Source: a virus
DNA: 64,000 bases
Direction: 5' to 3' (one strand)
Virus record (IMG/VR): IMGVR_UViG_3300033273_000252
Location: 29,027 to 93,026 of that record
Shown in pieces: positions 57,770 through 64,000 of the stretch. Within the stretch, counting starts at the first letter, position 1. Every line of letters begins with the position of its first letter. Made by a program: the position numbers and the translations under genes. The notes beneath the pieces were generated by a model. The model was given only the letters and a program-made list of their open reading frames with translations, was not told the origin of the DNA and did not search any database.

Positions 57770-58933
57770 TTATCCTATGTAAATTGGTCTTGGGACTCTA
57801 TTAAGTGTTTCTTCTAAATATTCAGATTCTTCTTTTTTAGCTTCCATCAATGCTCTACGAGAAGTAGATTCTAACATCTCAGTTAATTGAGTCATCAATG
57901 TTTCCTTTTCAGCAGATGCTTCGTTACGAAGGTCAGACCCATCAAGAGTTACATCAGCGCCAGGAATTGGAATCGCTGAGAACTTAGCTCTTACAGCACC
58001 CAACATCTCTTTAGCCAATGCTAATGTGTATCTTGCAATCCATTGTTTTCCAGCTGAGTTAATTTTATTATATTCTAATCTTCCAAATGGAGCGTTTGAT
58101 AAATCACTCACAACATTTGAAGCTGCGATTGGTGAATTCACTTCTGAATCTAATGTATAATCGAAGTATACTTTACTACCTTCATCACCGCTCGTTGGTT
58201 TTGGGAATAATCTAATTCTTTGACCATCAACGTGGAAACCAAATGATGATTTTCTAATATGGTCATTGAACTCAATAGCTTGAAGTCTTAAAAGGTCATC
58301 AAACATTGGTTGCATCATAAATGATACGCCCGGTGAATAAGCTCCCCATCCAAATGTTTGTAACATTTGTTGTGAACCAAGACCTGTACCTACGAATGGG
58401 TCAAAGTATCTAATGATTGCCGGTGGTTGAGTGTGGTATACTCTACGAAGAGTTACACCATTTGAAACTGAACCACTTTCTAAATCAACAACATCAGCAT
58501 TACCCAAATCATAAATTTGTTGACCACCAACCATTTGGAAAGAACCTGTATAGACAGTAACCTTACCACCACTCAATGCCTCAGTACCATAATCTTTTGC
58601 GATATTTACTAAGTTTTGCATATTGTTGTTCATATTGGTATTTGATAAATCCAAATCCAAAGATGAACCTTGAAGTGATAATAAATTTTCCTTAGCTCTA
58701 TATTGATTCACTTGAGATGAATACTCATTTGTTGCTTCTTCAAAACAAGCAAAGAAATTGATGTCTTGAAGTTCAACATCAACGATTGGGTATCCTAATC
58801 TCTTAGCACACCATTCAGCTACTTTCGGTGCGTCTGATTGGAATTGTGTATCCGTATCAAAATATCCGAAAGGAGTTGATGAACCTGTGACAAATGAACC
58901 AGAACCTGGCCATATTGGAATATTTACTGACAT
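57770..58933 (-). CDS. Neck protein (gp13-like)
   Basis: A 387-residue protein; T4 gp13 is 309. AEWCAKRLGYPIVDVELQDINFFACFEEATNEYSSQVNQY (residues 39-79) is the typical helix-turn-helix start of T4-type neck proteins. The middle has strand-rich segments and the C-terminal helix (LTQLTEMLESTSRRALMEAKKEE) lies near PRPIYIG. A clear AAGGAGAT ribosome binding site and a late motif (58952-58960) come before it. It should sit between the portal and gp14. Confidence 0.7.
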   Translation of the reverse strand: MSVNIPIWPGSGSFVTGSSTPFGYFDTDTQFQSDAPKVAEWCAKRLGYPIVDVELQDINFFACFEEATNEYSSQVNQYRAKENLLSLQGSSLDLDLSNTNMNNNMQNLVNIAKDYGTEALSGGKVTVYTGSFQMVGGQQIYDLGNADVVDLESGSVSNGVTLRRVYHTQPPAIIRYFDPFVGTGLGSQQMLQTFGWGAYSPGVSFMMQPMFDDLLRLQAIEFNDHIRKSSFGFHVDGQRIRLFPKPTSGDEGSKVYFDYTLDSEVNSPIAASNVVSDLSNAPFGRLEYNKINSAGKQWIARYTLALAKEMLGAVRAKFSAIPIPGADVTLDGSDLRNEASAEKETLMTQLTEMLESTSRRALMEAKKEESEYLEETLNRVPRPIYIG

Positions 58934-58951
58934 TTACATCTCCTTTATGTA

Positions 58952-58960
58952 TATAAATAT
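58952..58960 (-). promoter_or_regulatory. Late-type motif upstream of the neck genes
   Basis: The minus strand reads CCATATTTATATACAT. It lies about 20 bases before the gp13-like ATG, next to the AAGGAG ribosome binding site. Confidence 0.6.
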
Positions 58961-58968
58961 GGTAATAC

Positions 58969-60645
58969 TTACCTTTCCAAATTATTCATAAAAGAAACTA
59001 CGATATATCGTGTTCCATCGGTGGTAGCTCGTGCTCCGTGCTTATGAGTAATATTTCCAGGATGTAGACTAGCATACCCTATTGGTGCCTTTACTAATTG
59101 CTTTTGTCTTCTGAACCAAGTACCACCCCCTTCATACTCATCTAAGTCTGAAAGTTGTACCAAACACGTTATGTCTGACTTATCGTGGTGGATTGATAAA
59201 TGACCTTGAGCAGTTGGTGTATATTTAGCTAAAAAGTTTTCAGATGTTAAATTATCCCAACCAGGTCCTTCCAATGCCCACATATAAACTCCAAGTGGCA
59301 TTACATATTCACGAAGAACTTCCATATAAATATCCTGCATTCCAATTGTTTCTAAAATCATATCGGTTGTAGGATAGTTTTCGTGTCTATCAACAGTCCA
59401 AGAGTTTGAGTGTTCGGCTTCTTCACGAATCATTCTACAAAAGTCGGCTGTAAATAGTGGGAAATTAAAACAACTATCAAATGGCTCATCCACTATCAAT
59501 TCCCATTCTTTTGTTCTCATAGCATATGCTATAAACTTACGCTTCCACTCATCTGGGTTATCATAGTAACTATATAATTCAGGATGTAATCTATTTGATG
59601 ATTCTATCATATCAATCCATTCGTTGTATCTAATTGACCAATCTTGATTTCTAGCAAATTCTTCAGCTAAAGTTAAAAATTTAGAAGATATATCATCTCG
59701 CTCATTTAAGAATAAATAAGATGATACAATTGCTTCGTTCATTGCGTTTGTTGGTAAGGTTGAATCTACCAAAGTACTTCTACCACCCAATAGTGACACT
59801 AAATTACCCGTATCTGAAGATATTATCTTTACACCACCCATCATCATTTCAAGGGCTGTGATACAATATGTTTCATCATACTTTGATGGGTAAATCCAAT
59901 ACTCGGATGATTTAATTTGTCTATATAAGTCTCTTGGTGACAAACTTCCTAACCAATTAACATCATCTAAATCTTTTTTATAGTCATCATACCACTCCAT
60001 AGCGTATGGTGGTGATGCTACCCATAAAGTTAGTTGAGGATTTATACTTTTTAGCTTAGGCCAAATTTTTAATAAGTTTTCAAGACCTCTATCTGCTGCT
60101 GATGTGTATATTACTTTATTTTTATATTTTTCTTGGTCAATTTCATCAAAATCAGATACACTTATAGCATTTCCCAATACTTTCACTCGTGTGGGAGTAA
60201 TATTGTAAGTATCACACAAAATATTCTTTTGATATTCTGATACTGCTATAAAGTTTGTGATTCTATTGTCTTTTAGGTAGTCTAATCCATTATTTGGTAA
60301 CATTTCACCATTATACCACCCATAAAACTCATTATTATGTATCCAAAAATAAGATTTGTCATATGTAATACCAAAATCATCCAATAGAGGTAAATAATGA
60401 ATATAATTACTTGCGATTACAACATCAAAGTGAGTATTACCCTCTAAATCGGAATACTCCGTGAATGTAACACCAGAATCATAATCGGAATTAACATCTC
60501 CCGATACAATTACCTCGTGACCATTTTGTGCAAACTCTTCAGCTAACTTTATAACACAATATTCTGAACCACCAAGTCCGTTTTCTAACCAATATTGTTT
60601 ATTTATTGATTCTTTTTGATAACCTAAACAAAATAATACTCTCAT
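58969..60645 (-). CDS. GT-B glycosyltransferase fused to PLOD-type lysyl hydroxylase
   Basis: A 558-residue fusion. Residues 1-350 are GT-B: ENGLGGSEYCVIKLAEEFAQ is the donor-acceptor loop, and PSKYDETYCITALEMMMGG has the E-x7-E type motif. Residues about 385-558 form a 2-oxoglutarate/Fe(II) dioxygenase: H486-x-D488 in HHDKSD, distal H536, and R546 ten residues later. YEGGG, SLHPG and GTRYIVVSF match the closing part of animal PLOD collagen lysyl hydroxylases, and it too ends just after VSF. It likely hydroxylates lysines of a collagen repeat and adds sugar to them. It follows a GT2 gene by one base. Confidence 0.9.
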   Translation of the reverse strand: MRVLFCLGYQKESINKQYWLENGLGGSEYCVIKLAEEFAQNGHEVIVSGDVNSDYDSGVTFTEYSDLEGNTHFDVVIASNYIHYLPLLDDFGITYDKSYFWIHNNEFYGWYNGEMLPNNGLDYLKDNRITNFIAVSEYQKNILCDTYNITPTRVKVLGNAISVSDFDEIDQEKYKNKVIYTSAADRGLENLLKIWPKLKSINPQLTLWVASPPYAMEWYDDYKKDLDDVNWLGSLSPRDLYRQIKSSEYWIYPSKYDETYCITALEMMMGGVKIISSDTGNLVSLLGGRSTLVDSTLPTNAMNEAIVSSYLFLNERDDISSKFLTLAEEFARNQDWSIRYNEWIDMIESSNRLHPELYSYYDNPDEWKRKFIAYAMRTKEWELIVDEPFDSCFNFPLFTADFCRMIREEAEHSNSWTVDRHENYPTTDMILETIGMQDIYMEVLREYVMPLGVYMWALEGPGWDNLTSENFLAKYTPTAQGHLSIHHDKSDITCLVQLSDLDEYEGGGTWFRRQKQLVKAPIGYASLHPGNITHKHGARATTDGTRYIVVSFMNNLER

Positions 60646-60646
60646 A

Positions 60647-61939
60647 CTACTCTACTATATAATTTAATACTTCTTCTCTATCAAAATACCTACTTCTATC
60701 CATCCAAGCTTGAAGTTGGTATGACTTATTGTTTTCTTCATCCCAAGACCAATCAAATTTACCCAACTCTTGAATCCGTTCGTGAATATATGGGTCATAA
60801 TAATCTCTAATTAGTCTAGCTCTACGATTTATATCAACTCTATTGTTGTCAACTGTAGAATTACCATCATTATATTGTACATACAACATCTTTTTTAAGT
60901 GAATCATTCGAGTTTCTAAGAATGTCTTTACAACTAACTCATAATCATCAGCTACTGATATATTTCTACTATGTCCTCGTATCTTATGATAAGTATCTCG
61001 ATTCCAAACTCTACAATGATTTGGCATTCCGATATTAAATCGTATTGTTTTTGGATTTATTTCAGGATAATGATGTGTTAACCATTTTTGCCCATCAAAT
61101 TCTTCCCAACTATGACCTCCATACGACCAAACAAATCCATTTTCAGGATGTGCGTACCAATCATCACCAATTCTACCATATTGTCTTGGTGACCCATCGG
61201 CTTCAATCTCAGTTACATCAGTATAAACAAACCCAGCGTCTGGATATTTCTTACTTGCGTTTAAAACATCTTCCAAACAAGTTGAAATAAGGACATCATC
61301 GTGGTCTAATTCAAATAACCACTCACCATTACACAACATCGCCGCTCTATGTTTGACCTCGCCAACATTTCCATTAGAAGTTGGACTCATTTTATAGATA
61401 TTAACTCTATAATCAGTCTCAGCTATATCTTGTAAGTACTCCCAAGTTAAATTATGACCTTCGGGTGAATCATCTACAACAACCCATTCCCAATTTTCAT
61501 AAGTTTGATTTACTAAACTTTCATATGTTCTAAAAATCCTCTCAGTTGTTTTGTACGCTGGAGTAAATACTGATAATATTGGTGTGTCTTTATCACCATA
61601 AACTTCTTTTTGTGATTTACAAGACCAAAATGTTGACTGACACACTACATCATTAGCCAAAATGTTGTCGGCTGGGATACTATCATATGATACTATCTTA
61701 CTTGAAATCATCGTGTGGTGTCCCATTTGTAAAATTTGATTAGGATACTCACCTATAACAAGTATTACATCAGGTCTATGTTTAGCAAAGTGTTTTTTAA
61801 AATCAATTGAAGATTCATATGAGTATAAAATTATTTTTTCATATAAGTTTTCCTCAAAATAAACGTCTGATATTAGTTGGTGTTCACCAAACCTATCCCA
61901 ACCATAAACCAAAGCCGTTGGAAGTCCTGTTTTTCTCAT
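60647..61939 (-). CDS. GT2-family glycosyltransferase with N-terminal extension
   Basis: A 430-residue protein. The first 115 residues do not match the GT2 core and look Rossmann-like (PTALVYGWDRFGEHQLI, PDVILVIGEYPNQILQMG). The GT2 domain begins at SVFTPAYKTTERIFRTYESLVNQ, with WEWVVVDDSPEG and FELDHDDVLI (DxD-type) and a later SVADDYELVVKTFL holding the catalytic acid. It lies between the two dioxygenase genes and upstream of the fusion, so it probably adds a sugar to the collagen-like fibre or to a glycan on it. Confidence 0.85.
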   Translation of the reverse strand: MRKTGLPTALVYGWDRFGEHQLISDVYFEENLYEKIILYSYESSIDFKKHFAKHRPDVILVIGEYPNQILQMGHHTMISSKIVSYDSIPADNILANDVVCQSTFWSCKSQKEVYGDKDTPILSVFTPAYKTTERIFRTYESLVNQTYENWEWVVVDDSPEGHNLTWEYLQDIAETDYRVNIYKMSPTSNGNVGEVKHRAAMLCNGEWLFELDHDDVLISTCLEDVLNASKKYPDAGFVYTDVTEIEADGSPRQYGRIGDDWYAHPENGFVWSYGGHSWEEFDGQKWLTHHYPEINPKTIRFNIGMPNHCRVWNRDTYHKIRGHSRNISVADDYELVVKTFLETRMIHLKKMLYVQYNDGNSTVDNNRVDINRRARLIRDYYDPYIHERIQELGKFDWSWDEENNKSYQLQAWMDRSRYFDREEVLNYIVE

Positions 61940-61942
61940 AAT

Positions 61943-62545
61943 TTATCTATATGGTTCACCACCCACCCAAAGTACAAACGATTTTCGAATACCCTTGGTT
62001 ACAGGTTTTACTCTATGTAAATAAAATGATGGGAAAATCACAGCAGCTCCTTGATTTTTAGGAACTGTAATATGTCTACCTATGTTGAATTCTAAATCAC
62101 CACCTTCGTAATCTTCGGATGATGACAATTGAACAGTTACTGATATTTTTCTTTGATTTTGAATATCTACACCACAATCCATATGCCATTCATAACCACC
62201 TTCATTAGTTCCATAGTACTCAGTATATTGAATTTTTTCTTCCATAGTACTTAAATCAAACTTCCACATAGTATCGTTAGCTTCAGTAATCATATTATGT
62301 AGTTTTTCATAAACCCAAGCCCACTCTAAATTTTGTGGACACCATTTTATTCTTGATTTTCTATAATCTGAAACTTTTGCCGAATCTCCTTCGCCAGTTA
62401 CAGCATCTTGAAATTCTAAGTTGGATGTCATTTGTTCAATGAGTACTAATTCTTGGGGAGTGAATCCATTTTTGAACCAATAATAATCATTGAAAGTTAC
62501 ATCTTGCCTATATGAGTTACGGCTAAATGAGAATTTTTTATTCAT
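61943..62545 (-). CDS. 2-oxoglutarate/Fe(II) dioxygenase next to the collagen gene
   Basis: A 200-residue dioxygenase of the prolyl/lysyl hydroxylase-like fold. Iron ligands are H121-x-D123 in EWHMDCG and H177 in YLHRV; R187, ten residues later, should bind 2-oxoglutarate. SVTVQLSSSEDYEGGDLEF and GAAVIFPSF are typical of the PiuC/PHD-like subfamily. It lies between the collagen-like fibre and glycosyltransferase genes (38 bases from the fibre stop). It may hydroxylate the fibre or another virion protein. A late motif precedes it (62562-62570). Confidence 0.85.
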   Translation of the reverse strand: MNKKFSFSRNSYRQDVTFNDYYWFKNGFTPQELVLIEQMTSNLEFQDAVTGEGDSAKVSDYRKSRIKWCPQNLEWAWVYEKLHNMITEANDTMWKFDLSTMEEKIQYTEYYGTNEGGYEWHMDCGVDIQNQRKISVTVQLSSSEDYEGGDLEFNIGRHITVPKNQGAAVIFPSFYLHRVKPVTKGIRKSFVLWVGGEPYR

Positions 62546-62561
62546 AACTAATTTCTTTATA

Positions 62562-62570
62562 TATAAATAT
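62562..62570 (-). promoter_or_regulatory. Late-type motif upstream of the dioxygenase/GT unit
   Basis: The minus strand reads CATATTTATATATAAAG. It lies about 17 bases before the dioxygenase ATG and right after the collagen gene stop, so the modification genes can be transcribed separately. Confidence 0.6.
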
Positions 62571-62583
62571 GATTTTTTATTTA

Positions 62584-64000
62584 TTAAATACTACCACTAT
62601 TAAATGTTCTGATAATATATACAGGGTCTCCAGTTGTCCATCCATTTGGTTTAAATGTTAATTCACCACCATTATTACCATCTAATACTTCAAAGTACCC
62701 ACCGCCAGTCATTTGATTACCTTTAGCGCCTTTTTGACCACCGCCACCAATGTTTCCTTTTAAACCTTGATTTCCTTTTGAACCTTTAGCTCCAGAATAA
62801 CCAGTAAAGCCCGTATTACCTTTAGAACCCTTGTTACCAGCGGCACCTTTCTGACCTTTGTCACCAGCCCCACCAGTTGAACCAACGCTTCCCTTATCAC
62901 CCAAATCACCATCAGAGTCAGTATCACCTTGATTACCAGCAGTACCTGTTCTACCAGAGTTACCTGTAAGACCTGGCCCACCTTGAGCTCCCGTTGACCC
63001 ATCTAATCCATCAGCACCTTGAGCACCAACAGCACCAGTATTACCTTTACCACCCTGAGGGCCTAGGTTACCTTTTTGACCTTTATTTGCAGCTACACCA
63101 ATATGACCTTTATCACCTTGGTTACCAGTTTGACCTTTGATTCCTTTATCACCTACCGAGCCAATGTGACCTTTATCACCTTGAGTTCCTTGGTTACCTG
63201 TACTTCCCTTATCACCTGCGGCACCTGTTGTACCTTTTTGGCCTTTAAATCCTTGATTACCTTGAGAACCTAAGTCACCAGCCACACCAATATGACCTTT
63301 AACTCCAATAGCCCCATCTAATCCATCAACACCTTGAGCTCCGGTGGCACCTTTTTGACCTTTTTGACCTTTAACACCTAAGACACCAATAGCTCCTTTA
63401 TTTCCAGCATCACCTGCTGAGCCCTTTTGTCCTTTGATACCAGTTGTTCCCTTAGCTCCTTTATTTCCAGCAGCGCCTGGACCACCGACTGAGCCAGTAT
63501 GTCCTTGGTTACCTGTACTTCCCTTATCACCTGCGGCGCCTGTTGTACCTTTTTGACCTTTAACACCTAAGACACCTATCGAACCCTTGTTTCCGGCATC
63601 ACCAGCCGCACCTTTTTGGCCTTTTATACCAATAGCACCTTTCGTACCTTTATCACCCGCGGCTCCCTTAGAGCCGATTGCACCAGTAACACCCGTGTTA
63701 CCTTTAGAACCTTTTTCACCACCAGCGCCTGAACCGCCTTGATTACCTTTTTGACCTGTGTTACCTTGAGCTCCTAAGTCGCCAGCTACACCAATATGAC
63801 CTTTAGAACCAGTAAGGCCCGTATTACCTTTAGACCCCTTGTTACCAGCATCGCCTTTAGTGCCTTGGTTACCTTTAGAACCAGTATTACCTTTAGAACC
63901 TTTATTTCCAGCATCACCAGCTGTACCTTTTTGGCCTTTTTGACCCGTGTTCCCTTGAGCTCCTAAGTCGCCAGCTACACCAATATGACCTTTAGAACCA
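62584..64000 (-). CDS. Collagen-like fibre protein, C-terminal part (5' end outside window)
   Basis: A frame open from the window end at 64000 to a TAA at 62584-62586; 471 codons are seen and the start is outside. Residues run as Gly-X-Y triplets, broken at GVA-ANK and GDT-DSD. Roughly fifty lysines occur and all that I placed are in the Y position (GQK, GSK, GDK, GNK), the X-K-G pattern of lysyl hydroxylase sites. Proline is almost absent. About 43 C-terminal residues after the repeats (from MTGGGYFEV) may trimerise or cap the helix. Likely a virion fibre. It precedes a dioxygenase and glycosyltransferases. Confidence 0.92.
   Translation of the reverse strand, partial: GSKGHIGVAGDLGAQGNTGQKGQKGTAGDAGNKGSKGNTGSKGNQGTKGDAGNKGSKGNTGLTGSKGHIGVAGDLGAQGNTGQKGNQGGSGAGGEKGSKGNTGVTGAIGSKGAAGDKGTKGAIGIKGQKGAAGDAGNKGSIGVLGVKGQKGTTGAAGDKGSTGNQGHTGSVGGPGAAGNKGAKGTTGIKGQKGSAGDAGNKGAIGVLGVKGQKGQKGATGAQGVDGLDGAIGVKGHIGVAGDLGSQGNQGFKGQKGTTGAAGDKGSTGNQGTQGDKGHIGSVGDKGIKGQTGNQGDKGHIGVAANKGQKGNLGPQGGKGNTGAVGAQGADGLDGSTGAQGGPGLTGNSGRTGTAGNQGDTDSDGDLGDKGSVGSTGGAGDKGQKGAAGNKGSKGNTGFTGYSGAKGSKGNQGLKGNIGGGGQKGAKGNQMTGGGYFEVLDGNNGGELTFKPNGWTTGDPVYIIRTFNSGSI

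Noticed and set aside
62760-63566. Alternative frames in the collagen region (such as 62760-63002 and 63378-63566)
   Set aside because: They are out-of-frame readings of the Gly-X-Y repeat; the frame ending at 62584 is open to the window edge and codes a regular collagen.
62584-64000. Tandem repeat array or integron-like cassette
   Set aside because: The short repeats are explained by Gly-X-Y coding. The frame is continuous and has no attachment sites.
1-64000. tRNA genes and insertion sequences
   Set aside because: No cloverleaf-like stretch or transposase was seen by eye in the short gaps. A tRNA search program would be decisive; a hit in any gap would reverse this.

Overview
This window looks like one arm of the genome of a T4-superfamily (far-T4) tailed phage with a contractile tail. 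It is AT-rich and tightly packed, and every gene I can support lies on the minus strand, so transcription runs from position 64000 towards 1. The host is probably a member of the Bacteroidota. At least nine non-structural promoters have the same architecture on the minus strand, a TTTGG-like -33 box and a TAnnTTnG -7 box that starts exactly 24 nt later, which is the Bacteroidota primary sigma pattern and not the E. coli -35/-10 pattern. No tRNA, rRNA, CRISPR or insertion sequence was seen, and no stretch longer than 300 bases lacks a gene. Portal, major capsid, terminase, primase and the late sigma factor are not here, so the window is a partial genome. || Layout in transcription order. (A) 64000-58969: the 3' part of a collagen-like fibre gene, a 2-oxoglutarate/Fe(II) dioxygenase, a GT2 glycosyltransferase, and a fusion of a GT-B glycosyltransferase with a domain that closely resembles animal PLOD collagen lysyl hydroxylases. 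In the fibre essentially every lysine sits in the Y position of Gly-X-Y, the classical lysyl hydroxylase site. I read this as a phage collagen hydroxylation and glycosylation cassette, and it is the most exciting element of the window. (B) 58933-43900: neck (gp13/gp14/gp15-like), tail sheath gp18, tail tube gp19, a gp26-family protein overlapping a small frame at a T7 run (candidate programmed frameshift), tape measure, and baseplate proteins, punctuated by hairpin terminators and a late-promoter-like motif, ATATTTATA. (C) 43808-37966: small genes, a minimal family A polymerase-like protein, a 612-residue protein with a possible nuclease core, a SAM methyltransferase and a LamG-like adhesin. 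(D) 37852-30435: gp32, UvsX, RNase H/flap nuclease, gp41 helicase, NrdB, NrdA and thioredoxin. (E) 30433-25489: GT2, UDP-galactopyranose mutase, a second dioxygenase, a MazG-like pyrophosphohydrolase, a small HTH protein and two tandem Mom-like DNA-modification genes. (F) 25424-15039: an SF2 ATPase, a glycosyltransferase and DNA polymerase gp43 in one coupled unit, then sliding clamp gp45, a DruA/DUF4338-like protein, clamp loader gp44 and gp62-like, a DUF1599-like protein and a PD-(D/E)XK nuclease. (G) 15035-1: a secreted lytic transglycosylase followed by about 14 kb of nucleotide-sugar and glycosyltransferase genes. || Working together: D and F make a full T4-type replisome and deoxynucleotide supply. 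The Mom-like pair and perhaps the DruA-like protein would protect or alter the DNA. G and E would supply activated sugars and transferases. A would decorate the collagen fibre. The link between the sugar genes and the fibre is inference.
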